From the NCBI GenBank assembly GCA_902776645.1, contig CACYQT010000032.1, forward strand, positions 1 to 64,000: a DNA stretch of 64,000 nucleotides. The letters are read 5' to 3'. The notes below the pieces were generated by a model. That model worked only from the letters and a program-made list of their open reading frames with translations. It was not told the DNA's origin and made no database searches. The stretch's first letter is position 1. Each line of letters opens with the position of its first letter. Source of the stretch: an uncultured bacterium (lineage in GTDB: Bacteria; Verrucomicrobiota; Lentisphaeria; Oligosphaerales; Oligosphaeraceae). The translations under genes and the position numbers were made by a program. Shown in pieces: positions 53,239 through 62,562 of this stretch.

Positions 53239-55899
53239 TTAGGCTTTGATGAGACTTTCCAGCGTTTCATACAACGCTTCCGGCTCGACCGGCTTGCTCA
53301 GATGGGCGTTCAGCCCCGCCTGCATGCTCCGCTGGACGTCTTCATCAAACGCATTCGCCGTCAAGGCGATGATGGGGATGCTCTTCGAATCCGCGCGATT
53401 CATCGCGCGGATGGTTCTCGTCGCGGTAAGTCCATCCATTTCAGGCATTCTCATATCCATCAGAATGGCGTCGTAATATCCTTCCGGATGGGACTCGAAC
53501 AGCTCGACGGCGATCCTTCCGTTTTGCGCAAGCTCCACCTTCATCTCACGCGCCTCCAGAATCATGACCATGATTTCCGCGTTGATTTGGACGTCCTCCG
53601 CCAGAAGAATCCGCCGCCCCTTCAGATCCGCCTTCTGCTTGTTGTTTTCAGCTTGGGCCATCTTCTTCTTCAAGGCGATTTGGAGCTCATCCATCAGGGT
53701 GGAGGCGAACAACGGCTTGGGGATGAAGCTGTCGATGCCCGCCGTCAACGCCTCCTCAAGCACGTCGTCCCAACGATATGCAGTCAGAATGATGATGGCC
53801 GATTCATCTCCGACAAGGGAGCGAATCTGGCGGGCGGTCTCCACGCCGTCCATTTCCGGCATCTTCCAGTCAACGACTATCAGATTGTAAGGCTGCCGTC
53901 TTGCGTGGCGAAGTTTCACCATTTCAATGGCTTCCTTACCGGAAGAAGCGATTTCGGACGCTATGCCTATCTTTTCGAGCACGAGCTTCCCATGCTGGCA
54001 GGCGACTGGATCGTCGTCCACGATCAGCACGCTCATCTCCTGTGGATTGATGGTGACCTCCGCGTCCTTGTCTTTGGTCATCTTGGAATCCATCAACGTC
54101 ACCGTGACCGTGAAAACGGTGCCTTTCCCCTTTTCGCTCTCGACCTGGATGTTGCCGTTCATCATTTCGACGATGTTCTTGGTGATCGCAAGACCTAGGC
54201 CGGAACTGCCGTATTTATTCGTCGTGGATCCATCTTCCTGCGAGAAAGCATCGAAGATACGCGGTAGGAAGTCCTTGCTCATTCCAATGCCGGTATCCTT
54301 GATTGTGAAGCGAAGCGTCGATTTATCGTTCAAGCTTGCAATTTTTTCGACCTCGACATCCACCTTCCCGCCCGACGGCGTGAATTTGACGGAATTGCCA
54401 AGAATATTGATGAGAACCTGCCGCAGTTTCATATTGTCGCCGATGTAGTAGTCGTCGAGATGGCCATTGATATGGCACTGGTAGTCCAGCCCTTTCTCCT
54501 GGCATTGGCCGCTGAAAATGGTATTGATGTTCTCGATCAGCTTGGAAAAGGAGAACTCTTCGTTCTTGAGCGTCATTCGTCCGGATTCGATGCGGGACAT
54601 GTCCAGAATGTCATTTATCAGATCCAGCAGATGATGTGCGCTGCCACTGATTTTCGCGAGATATTCCTTGATTTTCGGCGTCGCCTCCGGATCGTTCAAG
54701 GCGATGTTGTCCAGACCGATGATGGCGTTCATCGGAGTCCGGATCTCATGGGACATGTTGGAAAGGAAAACCGTTTTCGCCTTGCTGGCGTCTTCGGCGG
54801 CCGTCAAGGCGTCGCTCAATGCGTGGCTTTGCTGGATAAGCTTGTCCTGCAAGATGATACGTTCGCCAAGCTCCGCCTGCTTTCCCCTCAGTTCCGCTTC
54901 GGATGTCTCCTTCTCCAACTGAAGACGGGCGTTCGCCTTGTTCTGTCTCATGATATAGATGAAGATGCCCAGAAGAACCAAGGCATTCAATGCGGACAGG
55001 ATGGTGCTTTCCCGTATGAGCTTCTTGTTGATGTCGATGATTCTGCTGCTGATGACATGTTCGCGGATCAGATAGGTCAGCATCCAGTCAGTGCCTTTAA
55101 TCGGTATATAGCACATCGTTTCCTCCACTCCGTCATACATGAACGAAATGACGCCTTTCTTTCCTTCCTTAAAATCTTGCTTCATCGTTTCAAGGGAGTA
55201 GCCCTTTTCTAAGACAGCGTGGTTCATCGCCTCGAACAGATTGTCTTCATTCGCCTTTCCGTCGAGCACCAGATTGCTCAAGGCGTATCCTTCCGGTGAA
55301 TAGATATTGGAAAACGTCACGTTTTCTTCCTGCGACGTCATGGACACACCGGCAAGCATTTCATCCATGTGCATTTCCATGAAGCAAATCTTGAACGTTT
55401 CTCCGTTGAAGGGAATGTCAACCGGCACGGCGAAAACCACTTCCCTCTCTTTATTGTTCTCCATATTCTTTATGGAGATTTCAGGCGCGCTGATGGTCTT
55501 GTGGTTGAAAGCATACTTGTCAATGTCCGTCCGCATGCCCAAGGCCGTGTAAATCAACCCTTTCGTATCGACAAAGGCAAATTTTTCCAGCTTGAAAAGC
55601 TTCTTCATTCTTGTCTGGAACGCCTGCAGATGCTCGATGTCCTTTAAATCATCCTCTTCCATCATGTTTGTCGCCACCGTGATCCGCCTGAGGTTGTTGT
55701 TCAAGACGTCTTCAGCAACCTTGTTCCGCCGTTCGGCTAGTTCGTTCAAATACAACAGACTGACGGAACGAACGGCTTTTATCGTACTTTGAGAAGCATC
55801 TCGTCCAATCCAGACCGTACCGATGATCATAATCAAAGCCACGACTATTCCACCCGCCATGGCGGCGATCAGCATATTATGTTTTCTATCCGTAGCCAT
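53239..55899 (-). CDS. Hybrid sensor histidine kinase with two receiver domains
   Basis: An 886-residue membrane sensor. TM1 at about 9-32, a periplasmic sensor domain of about 260 residues, TM2 at about 305-325, a short coiled coil, HisKA with the phospho-accepting His in MSHEIRTPMNAIIGL (near 382), HATPase_c, then two receiver domains with Asp in VVDWKMPEMDG (near 676) and ILMDMRMPEMDG (near 815). There is no HPt domain; a separate one would be needed for a phosphorelay. The signal is unknown. It lies upstream of the radical SAM gene on the same strand, 95 bp away, and may be co-transcribed. Confidence 0.9.
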   Translation of the reverse strand: MATDRKHNMLIAAMAGGIVVALIMIIGTVWIGRDASQSTIKAVRSVSLLYLNELAERRNKVAEDVLNNNLRRITVATNMMEEDDLKDIEHLQAFQTRMKKLFKLEKFAFVDTKGLIYTALGMRTDIDKYAFNHKTISAPEISIKNMENNKEREVVFAVPVDIPFNGETFKICFMEMHMDEMLAGVSMTSQEENVTFSNIYSPEGYALSNLVLDGKANEDNLFEAMNHAVLEKGYSLETMKQDFKEGKKGVISFMYDGVEETMCYIPIKGTDWMLTYLIREHVISSRIIDINKKLIRESTILSALNALVLLGIFIYIMRQNKANARLQLEKETSEAELRGKQAELGERIILQDKLIQQSHALSDALTAAEDASKAKTVFLSNMSHEIRTPMNAIIGLDNIALNDPEATPKIKEYLAKISGSAHHLLDLINDILDMSRIESGRMTLKNEEFSFSKLIENINTIFSGQCQEKGLDYQCHINGHLDDYYIGDNMKLRQVLINILGNSVKFTPSGGKVDVEVEKIASLNDKSTLRFTIKDTGIGMSKDFLPRIFDAFSQEDGSTTNKYGSSGLGLAITKNIVEMMNGNIQVESEKGKGTVFTVTVTLMDSKMTKDKDAEVTINPQEMSVLIVDDDPVACQHGKLVLEKIGIASEIASSGKEAIEMVKLRHARRQPYNLIVVDWKMPEMDGVETARQIRSLVGDESAIIILTAYRWDDVLEEALTAGIDSFIPKPLFASTLMDELQIALKKKMAQAENNKQKADLKGRRILLAEDVQINAEIMVMILEAREMKVELAQNGRIAVELFESHPEGYYDAILMDMRMPEMDGLTATRTIRAMNRADSKSIPIIALTANAFDEDVQRSMQAGLNAHLSKPVEPEALYETLESLIKA

Positions 55900-56031
55900 C
55901 GTCTATTTCACTTCAGTAAAAAACAATGCGACATATCACATTATATGACATGGACTCTGTTTCTGATTTGGAATTATATCCATTGAAACAATATAGCCGC
56001 TTTTCCGCTTTTTTCCTGTCAAGGAATCCGT

Positions 56032-56775
56032 CTAATTCACCTTTCTCGCCCTGACCAGCAGAAAATACGGCTTGTGAAGCAAATCTGCATGTTCCGGATG
56101 CGCTTCCAGAATTTCCGCCGTCGTCGTTGGCTCGATCATTTTTTCAATCATGAAACCACTGTCAATCAACGTGTTGAGAATAGTGGAAAACATCCTGTGG
56201 TATTTTTTCACATGATCGACAAACCACGTGCTTTCCCATTCTTTTTCAACGCAGTAGTTCGAAATATTCGCATGCAGTTTCCGGCCGTTTTCATCCCGTG
56301 TCCATCGGTCGCCTTCCGAAAAACATGTGTTCATGGGATGTTCCTGTGAAAAGACAAACAGGCCATTGTCTTTCAGCAGTTCATGGACGTCATGCACAAG
56401 CGTCTGGTAATCCTCCACATAGTGGATGGCCAGCGAACTGACCGCCATGTCGAATCTCTCCTTGATGGATGAAATATCCTCCATCGCCATGTGCAGATAG
56501 GTGATCTTCGGATGGCTGTTCTCTGATTTCGCAACCGCAAGCATCTTTTCGGAAATATCGATGCCGACGACTTTTGCGGCGCCCCGTCGAACATATTCCA
56601 TGCAATGTTCGCCATAACCACAACCTAAATCGATGACGGTTTTGCCCTCCAACGGCGGCAGCAGCGAAAACAACGCGGGCTTCTCGAACAGCTCGTTCGC
56701 GTTGTTTTTCCTTTCGCGTATCTTGCTGTATCCGTCAAAGAAAATGTCGTTGTCGAAAATATTCTGCCTGGCCAT
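56032..56775 (-). CDS. Class I SAM-dependent methyltransferase
   Basis: A 247-residue methyltransferase with motif I TVIDLGCGYGEHC (about 49-61), VVGIDISEKMLAVAK, and VSSLAIHYVEDYQTLVHDVHELLKDNGLFVFSQEHP. Small-molecule type; substrate unknown. The next gene upstream on the strand is also a methyltransferase, but the two share little sequence. Confidence 0.88.
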   Translation of the reverse strand: MARQNIFDNDIFFDGYSKIRERKNNANELFEKPALFSLLPPLEGKTVIDLGCGYGEHCMEYVRRGAAKVVGIDISEKMLAVAKSENSHPKITYLHMAMEDISSIKERFDMAVSSLAIHYVEDYQTLVHDVHELLKDNGLFVFSQEHPMNTCFSEGDRWTRDENGRKLHANISNYCVEKEWESTWFVDHVKKYHRMFSTILNTLIDSGFMIEKMIEPTTTAEILEAHPEHADLLHKPYFLLVRARKVN

Positions 56776-56787
56776 ATTTCTTTACAG

Positions 56788-57543
56788 TTATATTAGAGGC
56801 TTCTGCGACCGCATGGCGAGAAACGTCGGGATACGCAGTTCATGGAGACGGCCCTGCCCGTTGGTGTCTTCATACAATTCCTTCAGGATGAAGCCCGCCT
56901 CCAATTGGCCGCCGATTTGCTCCTCCAATGAATGGGAAAATTCCACGCCCGACTGGCTCTGTTGCACTTGCGCCATCTGTTCTGGATTCTTCAAAGGATT
57001 GAACGGCAATGAATTGACAATCATTTTCTCATCATCGTCAACCATGAAATTGATAAAATGATCCGTTCCCGCAAGCAGCCATCCGCCTGGTTTCAAGACA
57101 CGGAAGCATTCTTTCCAAATCGGTTTGACTTCCTCCACATAACAATTGGATACAGGATGGAAAATCATATCGAATTCACCGTCGTCGAACGGCAGCCGTT
57201 TCGTCATATCTGCACGGATGATGCGAATCGAATAGCCTTCCCTTTCCGCCACAAGTTTTTCGCTTTCCAATTGTTTTCTGGAATAATCCAAAACTGTGCA
57301 ATCCGCCCCGAGCGCGGCGAATATCGGCATCTGCTGTCCGCCGCCGCTGGCCAGGCCGAGAAGTTTCTTCCCTTGAAGATCTCCAAACCATTCACGCGGA
57401 ACGGGTTTTGTCGGCGTCAGGACAACCTGCCAATCGCCGTCTTTTGCTTTCAGAAACGTCTCATGGCTGATTGGTTTGCCCCATGTCCAGCCTTCCTCGA
57501 CCCATCTGTCGATGGTTTCCGCATTGATGTCCTGATAATTCAT
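56788..57543 (-). CDS. Class I SAM-dependent methyltransferase
   Basis: A 251-residue protein from the ATG at 57543 (MNYQDINAETIDRWVEEGWTWG). Motif I is KLLGLASGGGQQMPIFAALGADCTVLDYS, then IRADMTKRLPFDDGEFDMIFHPVSNCYVEEV and VLKPGGWLLAG. This subgroup with the GWTWG start is widespread in Firmicutes; substrate unknown. It lies 12 bp upstream of the other methyltransferase on the same strand. Confidence 0.88.
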   Translation of the reverse strand: MNYQDINAETIDRWVEEGWTWGKPISHETFLKAKDGDWQVVLTPTKPVPREWFGDLQGKKLLGLASGGGQQMPIFAALGADCTVLDYSRKQLESEKLVAEREGYSIRIIRADMTKRLPFDDGEFDMIFHPVSNCYVEEVKPIWKECFRVLKPGGWLLAGTDHFINFMVDDDEKMIVNSLPFNPLKNPEQMAQVQQSQSGVEFSHSLEEQIGGQLEAGFILKELYEDTNGQGRLHELRIPTFLAMRSQKPLI

Positions 57544-57583
57544 GATCGTTGAGCCGCAATGGTTTTCCACAGCCAAAAATACA

Positions 57584-57617
57584 AAGCGAGGCGTCTTTTG
57601 AAAAAGACGCCTCGCTT
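57584..57617 (-). terminator. Terminator after the aldolase-SDR gene
   Basis: AAGCGAGGCGTCTT pairs with AAGACGCCTCGCTT across a short loop, and on the minus strand a T-rich tail (TTTGTATTTTT) follows. It separates the aldolase-SDR gene from the methyltransferase pair. Confidence 0.8.
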
Positions 57618-57629
57618 GCTTATCTTACG

Positions 57630-59552
57630 TTAGTGCAACATGTTCTGGCCGCCAGTCACAGGAATGGCCTGGCCGGTTTCATAATCCTGCTCCACGCAGT
57701 AGATGATGGCTTTCGCCACATCCGACGGGAAGCAGCCGCGCCGCATCGGAACTTTGTCCATGTAGTATTTGCGGACGTCTTCGACGCTCTTCGCGCCCGG
57801 AACCTTTCCGGCCTTCCAGTACTGCACGAACAGACCTTTCACAGGATCGCTCCACAACGGGCCGTCCAGATAATTGCCCGGGCAGACGCTGTTCACTTTG
57901 ATATGGTCCTCAACCAATTCTTTCGCAAAGCTTTGCGTGAGACCGATGGAGCCGAACTTGGAGCCGGCGTACGCGCCGTTCTTGTTGCTGCCCTCCAGAC
58001 CGGACTTCGAATTGACCTGCACGATGTCCGTCCAGCGGCCTTCGCCGTCTACGATCTGCTTCGCCATCAGCCGCGCGGCATGCTTGCAGCAGAGGAAATA
58101 ACCTGTGTAGTTGATGTTCGTGACGAACGTCCAGTCTTTCAGCGTCAGCTCCTTGACGGAACCGGAACGGACGACGCCGGCGTTGGAGACGAACAGGTCG
58201 ATGCCGCCGACTTCGCGGGCGATCGTGTTGACCATGGCCTCCACGGATTCTTCATCCGACACGTTGACGCCGACGGCGAACGCACGCTTCGCGCCATACT
58301 TCTTGCAAAGCTCTTCGGCCGTGGCCTGAGCGCCTTCCAGATTCAAATCCGCCACGACGATGATGCCGCCGTTCTCCGCCAGATATTCCGCGATTCCAAG
58401 GCCGAAGCCCTGTGCGCCGCCGGTCACGACGCAGATGCGGTTCTGCAAACGGCCGCCCGCCGCGCCTTTGAGGCTGACGCTGCGGCGATAGGATTCGACT
58501 TCCCAGTTCTCAATGAATTTATATTGTTTTTCCGTCAGGAAGTTGGGGCCGCCGAAAGCGTCCGTCAATTTCTGGCAGAGAAGCGCGTTCTCCAACGCGA
58601 TGGCCACGGCGTCCGCGTCCTTCGGCGTGTCGCCCGTCACGAAAAGTCCTTTGTCCTTTACGCACAGGACTTTCGGAGCATAGCCATATTTCGCCTTGAA
58701 GGCTTCGAAACTGGCCTTCGAGCCATCGCCGACGTATGCGAACGATTTGGCGTAGACCACATGGTCGGGCGTCAATGGACCGCCGTACGGCAGGGCGTTG
58801 CCCACGCACCGGACAACGGGGCGGACGCCATCGGCGTTGGCGAGCAGCTGGCGGAGGACGGGAGCGGATTCGAAGACGTCTTCATCCTTGGCTTCCGCCA
58901 ACTTAGGTGCCGTGATGGTGATTTTCGCCTTCTTGTATTCGGCCTTCAGTTTGCTCATCATATCCTTGTACAACGCGTCGATCTCCTTCGGCGTGTCCGC
59001 GGAGACGAACACGCCGTGGTTCTGCAGGAAGAAGACGTTCGGCTGCTTGCCGGTCTTGGCCTTGACAGCGTCCAGCTGCTTCTTCACGAAGAACGAAAGC
59101 GTGCAGCCCGGATCCGTGTACTCAATCCACAACGCTTTGGGGAAGAGTTTCTTGCAGATTTTTTCGCCTTTCTTGGCGCAGGTCATGCCGTTGACAAGAG
59201 CAGGATGGAGATGGACGACATACGTGTAGTCGATGACGCCGTGCAACGGCGTCTCGACGGACGGACGGCCCGCCCCAAGCGGACGAACGGAGGACTCCAG
59301 GATGAATTTGGCCACGGCTTCCCGCGCCGTCACATCCGGCGGCATTTCCAGCGTGAACAGGCGGTTCAACGCTTCGCGGTCGATGCAGAGGAACTGCTCC
59401 GGCTGGATCGTCGCCAACGCGACGCCGCTCGGCTTGATGTAAAGCTCTTTCTCGTTCTTCACGGATGTGTTGCCGCCACCAAGAAATACATAGTTCGGGT
59501 CCGAGCCGTATTTCTGGGACAAGGCTGCGATGTTCTTCAGTTTCGTTTCCAT
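57630..59552 (-). CDS. Class II aldolase / short-chain dehydrogenase fusion (RhaD-like)
   Basis: A 640-residue fusion from the ATG at 59552 (AAGGAAACACC before it). The N-terminal aldolase domain has FLGGGNTSVK and VVHLHPALVNGM (His-x-His zinc ligands); the C-terminal SDR domain has VTGGAQGFGLGIAEYL (NAD binding) and the active-site YAGSK after a VNSKSGL segment. The family splits rhamnulose-1-phosphate or related sugar phosphates into dihydroxyacetone phosphate and lactaldehyde and then oxidises or reduces the aldehyde. It fits rhamnose or fucose use, but no kinase or isomerase is next to it. Confidence 0.85.
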   Translation of the reverse strand: METKLKNIAALSQKYGSDPNYVFLGGGNTSVKNEKELYIKPSGVALATIQPEQFLCIDREALNRLFTLEMPPDVTAREAVAKFILESSVRPLGAGRPSVETPLHGVIDYTYVVHLHPALVNGMTCAKKGEKICKKLFPKALWIEYTDPGCTLSFFVKKQLDAVKAKTGKQPNVFFLQNHGVFVSADTPKEIDALYKDMMSKLKAEYKKAKITITAPKLAEAKDEDVFESAPVLRQLLANADGVRPVVRCVGNALPYGGPLTPDHVVYAKSFAYVGDGSKASFEAFKAKYGYAPKVLCVKDKGLFVTGDTPKDADAVAIALENALLCQKLTDAFGGPNFLTEKQYKFIENWEVESYRRSVSLKGAAGGRLQNRICVVTGGAQGFGLGIAEYLAENGGIIVVADLNLEGAQATAEELCKKYGAKRAFAVGVNVSDEESVEAMVNTIAREVGGIDLFVSNAGVVRSGSVKELTLKDWTFVTNINYTGYFLCCKHAARLMAKQIVDGEGRWTDIVQVNSKSGLEGSNKNGAYAGSKFGSIGLTQSFAKELVEDHIKVNSVCPGNYLDGPLWSDPVKGLFVQYWKAGKVPGAKSVEDVRKYYMDKVPMRRGCFPSDVAKAIIYCVEQDYETGQAIPVTGGQNMLH

Positions 59553-59632
59553 GGTGTTTCCTTCATTTGGTTTGCCCGCAAGTGGCGTTCGGGTCATGTA
59601 TGAACAATGGAATCAACTATCCTGTACTAATA

Positions 59633-60769
59633 CTAAAGATTGAGACGTGAATATGTCGGCAGATCCAGATTCTCCCCGAAGTATTTTGTCGGATCCTTGG
59701 CACTGAAGATGCCCAGATCGTCCTCCTTGAACACAAACACCATCTGGCCGTCGGATGCCTTCGGTTTCCGTCCGCCCTTCTTGCGCGGAGGCTCCGGATT
59801 CGGCTTCTCCCCTTCTGTTTTCGCTTCCGGCTGCTCGATCGGTTCCGCGGACTCCACGGAACGCAGAAGCGCCGCGACACGGATGCCCTCCTGCAGGGAG
59901 TTGTCGACGCAGATGCAAGGCTCCAGATGAATGGTTTCGTCAAAAACCCCCTTGATCCGTCTCAACGCCTGATGGGCCTGGTCGAGGGATACCTTGGGGG
60001 CGACGCTGAGGATGACCAGCCCCGCATCGACCGCATACGCCTCCTTGGCGCTTTTCAAAAACGGCGACTGCACAAGTTGTTCTATCGCCTCGTCGGCCGC
60101 GTTCGGGCCTCTTCCAAGACCAAAACCCACGGAGCAAATGGAATTCTTCCGCTTGACAAGCCATTCCAGACGGGCCGCATTCGTGTCGGAGACATTCTCC
60201 AACGCGAATGGCCGCGCCACGCCCGCCACCGCTTCCGCAAACCATTTCGTCGCGCGTTCGTAGGCTTCCTTCACATCCAGCTTGCCGGAAATGGTCCGGA
60301 AAAGCGTGTCGTCCGGAATGACGACGCTTGCGTTCGCGAGCCCTTTCAGCGTCTCCATGGCGTCCTCCGCCGCTTTCAATTCCGTTGCGCTTGTGAACTG
60401 CTTGCTCGGCATCCGCGTGAAAACGACGAATGGCACGTTCATCTCCGACGTGACCTGCGCCATTTTTTTGACGGCGTTGATCTCATGTTCGCCGCCCAGT
60501 TTGACCAGAATGAAGGCATAGCTGACGCCTTGAAGGCATCGCCTGTAGTCTTCACGCCATTCGACATCCAGATCAATGCGTTCCGCCTTCGCAAATCGGA
60601 AACTGGAAAGCGACACACGTTTGTCCGCCAGAACGGGCCGGAGCCCCGGCATGCCGTAGTCCTTCGCGATGGCGACGACGGCCTTGCAGCCACCTTCGCC
60701 GACGCCGACCATCAGCATGTTCGCCTGTTCGTAACTGTTTTCAAATTCCTGATCGATATCGTAATCCAT
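59633..60769 (-). CDS. ftsZ: Divergent FtsZ-like protein lacking the tubulin GTP-binding signature
   Basis: A 378-residue protein directly after ftsA. FtsZ landmarks: NMLMVGVGEGGCKAV (17-31, the first nucleotide-binding loop), FVVFTRMP (114-121; FtsZ VVT.PF), ASVVIPDD (FtsZ livIpND), GFGLGRGPNAADEAIEQLVQSPFL (FtsZ GiG.a.GenRa.eAa..AisspLL), and a C-terminal FGENLDLPTYSRLNL that copies the FtsZ conserved tail that binds FtsA. The tubulin signature GGGTGTG is replaced by LGGEHEIN (91-98), so GTP hydrolysis as in normal FtsZ is unlikely. A Pro-, Lys- and Glu-rich linker precedes the tail. I cannot say whether another FtsZ exists in the genome. Confidence 0.72.
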   Translation of the reverse strand: MDYDIDQEFENSYEQANMLMVGVGEGGCKAVVAIAKDYGMPGLRPVLADKRVSLSSFRFAKAERIDLDVEWREDYRRCLQGVSYAFILVKLGGEHEINAVKKMAQVTSEMNVPFVVFTRMPSKQFTSATELKAAEDAMETLKGLANASVVIPDDTLFRTISGKLDVKEAYERATKWFAEAVAGVARPFALENVSDTNAARLEWLVKRKNSICSVGFGLGRGPNAADEAIEQLVQSPFLKSAKEAYAVDAGLVILSVAPKVSLDQAHQALRRIKGVFDETIHLEPCICVDNSLQEGIRVAALLRSVESAEPIEQPEAKTEGEKPNPEPPRKKGGRKPKASDGQMVFVFKEDDLGIFSAKDPTKYFGENLDLPTYSRLNL

Positions 60770-60816
60770 ATCTTATTTCCCTCCCAGTTGCAAAAAACAA
60801 TCACCTATGTGACCTA

Positions 60817-62076
60817 TTACCAATTAAGCATGTTTATGATAAAATTCCTGAATTTTCCAGCGGTGTCATGCGGATGATTTTGAATTTCAATATCATAGCT
60901 CTGCTTCCCGTATCTGGCGAGCCCCAACGGCACAAGCGCGGACGGTGAATCCACGACATCTGAACGCCCCTCGGCGCCGTATGTCCGCGCAATGGCCACG
61001 GGACGGTTGAAGACATCGCCCGCAAGCTCCGAGATTTTCGGTATCCGCGCGCCGCCGCCGCATATCATGACGCCCCCCGTGGCCCACTGCCATGCGTCTT
61101 CATCTTTGATTTTCTTGTTGATGATATTGAAAAGCTCCTGGAAACGGAGCTGCACGATCTGCTCAACCCGCAACGCGGGAATGTTCTCCGTCGAACCGCT
61201 GATGTCCTTTTCCGCCGCGATGTAGCGGCGGCGACCGTCGATTTCCGGCATGACGGAGCATTGCAGATTCCCGAAATCGCGCAGAATCTTGCGCGTCGAA
61301 TTGATCGGAAGACGGAAGTTTATGGCGAGATCGTTCGCCGCATGGTCGCAACCGACCGTGATCTGCCCCATCGTGAAGAAATCGCGCCCCGTATAGAGGA
61401 CGTACGACGTGACGCCCGCCCCGATGTCGATGAGCAGGCATCCCTCCGCCTGGACGCCGCTCTGCCGTTTGAAGGCCGCGAACGCCAAGGCGAAAGGCGT
61501 GTAGGCGACCGCGTTCGGAGGCCCGTCGATGACATCGGCGGCGATAGACGCATACGCCTCCAGATACCGCCGTTGGAAGACAATGGACTCGTTCTGTACC
61601 TGGACACATGTCGAATAGCTGCCAACGGGAGGCGAAAGAAGGATCTCGTCTTTGTCAAGGCGGTAGAAACGCGTATATTCACCGTCCACGATCTGCGAAT
61701 CGTCTTTCGGTGTATAGATCGCCTGCCGCGCCGCCGCGATGATATGCTCCTCCGTGATCTGCATGCTCCCGTTCTCGAACGTGATCGTGCCCTCCGTCCG
61801 GACAAGATTGACAAAACGACCGCCGACCGATAGCGTCACAAATGTCTCCGAAATAGGAGTTTGCGCTTCAGTCTCCGCCTGTCTCACGGCTCGCGTGAGC
61901 TGCTGGCAGACAAAGTCGCGGTCTTTCACCTCCCCCTTGATGACTTTGATGGACGGCGCCTCCCCCCAGCCCAGAAGCGTGACGCCGTAGTCGTCCGCCA
62001 CGGAACAGATGGCGACTTTGATCGTCGCCGTGCCGATTTCGATGCCCGTGTAGATTGCCTGTGAATGACTCGCCAT
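60817..62076 (-). CDS. ftsA: Cell division protein FtsA
   Basis: A 419-residue actin-like ATPase from the ATG at 62076, which follows AGGGGAGG. Phosphate-1 loop IYTGIEIGTATIKVAIC, the SHS2/1C domain (ETFVTLSVGGRFVNLVRTEG), phosphate-2 LLIDIGAGVTSYVLYTG, the adenosine motif GVMICGGGARIPKISELA and a C-terminal amphipathic end (KFRNFIINMLNW) that would hold it to the membrane. It tethers FtsZ filaments. The order ftsA-ftsZ is that of the dcw cluster, but ftsQ and the mur genes are not upstream. Confidence 0.9.
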   Translation of the reverse strand: MASHSQAIYTGIEIGTATIKVAICSVADDYGVTLLGWGEAPSIKVIKGEVKDRDFVCQQLTRAVRQAETEAQTPISETFVTLSVGGRFVNLVRTEGTITFENGSMQITEEHIIAAARQAIYTPKDDSQIVDGEYTRFYRLDKDEILLSPPVGSYSTCVQVQNESIVFQRRYLEAYASIAADVIDGPPNAVAYTPFALAFAAFKRQSGVQAEGCLLIDIGAGVTSYVLYTGRDFFTMGQITVGCDHAANDLAINFRLPINSTRKILRDFGNLQCSVMPEIDGRRRYIAAEKDISGSTENIPALRVEQIVQLRFQELFNIINKKIKDEDAWQWATGGVMICGGGARIPKISELAGDVFNRPVAIARTYGAEGRSDVVDSPSALVPLGLARYGKQSYDIEIQNHPHDTAGKFRNFIINMLNW

Positions 62077-62107
62077 GTTTGGATTTTCCTCCCCTTGTTT
62101 TTTCGAC

Positions 62108-62133
62108 AAAAAAAACCGCAGACAGACGTCTGC
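62108..62133 (-). terminator. Terminator-like hairpin in the ftsA leader
   Basis: GCAGAC/GTCTGC with a 4-nt loop (62118-62133); on the minus strand it is followed by GG and eight T (62115-62108). It lies between the region that must hold the ftsA promoter and the ftsA ribosome binding site, so it could act as an attenuator. The stem is only 6 bp. Confidence 0.45.
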
Positions 62134-62194
62134 TTTCCCGTTTTTTTTAAAACGTAACATCTCAGACGACTATTTTCAAGCTTTCTTTCCTATG

Positions 62195-62223
62195 TTGTCG
62201 CAAAAAATGCATTATAGTATAGG
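62195..62223 (+). promoter_or_regulatory. Possible promoter for the small coiled-coil gene and obgE
   Basis: TTGTCG (62195-62200), 17-bp spacer, TATAGG (62218-62223), about 40 bp before the start at 62263. Confidence 0.4.
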
Positions 62224-62262
62224 TTTTACCATGAATGGGCAACAGACAACAGGGTGAAGAAC

Positions 62263-62535
62263 ATGAAAAGCGCGTTTGAGTTGGCGATGGAGCGGCTGGG
62301 CGGCGGAAGCCGTCAGTACACGGAGGAACAAAAGGCACAGTTCAATGAAATCGACCGCGAATTCGACGCCCGGCTGGCGCAGATCAAGCTGCAGGCCCAG
62401 TCGGACAGGCTGAAAGTCGCGGATGACGCGGAAAAACTGAAGCAGTTTGAAGACCAGCTGGCGGAGGACATCCGTCGGCTTGAGGCGAAGCGCGAAGACA
62501 AGAAGGAGTCTTTGCGGCGGGAATTTGCAAAATAG
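62263..62535 (+). CDS. Small charged coiled-coil protein, unknown
   Basis: A 90-residue helical protein (MKSAFELAMERLGGGSRQYTEEQKAQF and a long Lys/Glu/Gln/Arg-rich helix to REFAK). No family recognised. The ATG at 62263 follows GGGTGAAGAAC; a GTG at 62254 is in frame. It lies 27 bp before obgE and is probably co-transcribed with it. Confidence 0.65.
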   Translation: MKSAFELAMERLGGGSRQYTEEQKAQFNEIDREFDARLAQIKLQAQSDRLKVADDAEKLKQFEDQLAEDIRRLEAKREDKKESLRREFAK

Positions 62536-62562
62536 AGGCGATGGAGGCGCGGGAAACGGAAT

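Noticed and set aside
57549-59603. A 684-codon plus-strand frame opposite the aldolase-SDR gene
   Set aside because: The minus-strand protein shows clear aldolase and SDR motifs; the plus-strand frame shows none.
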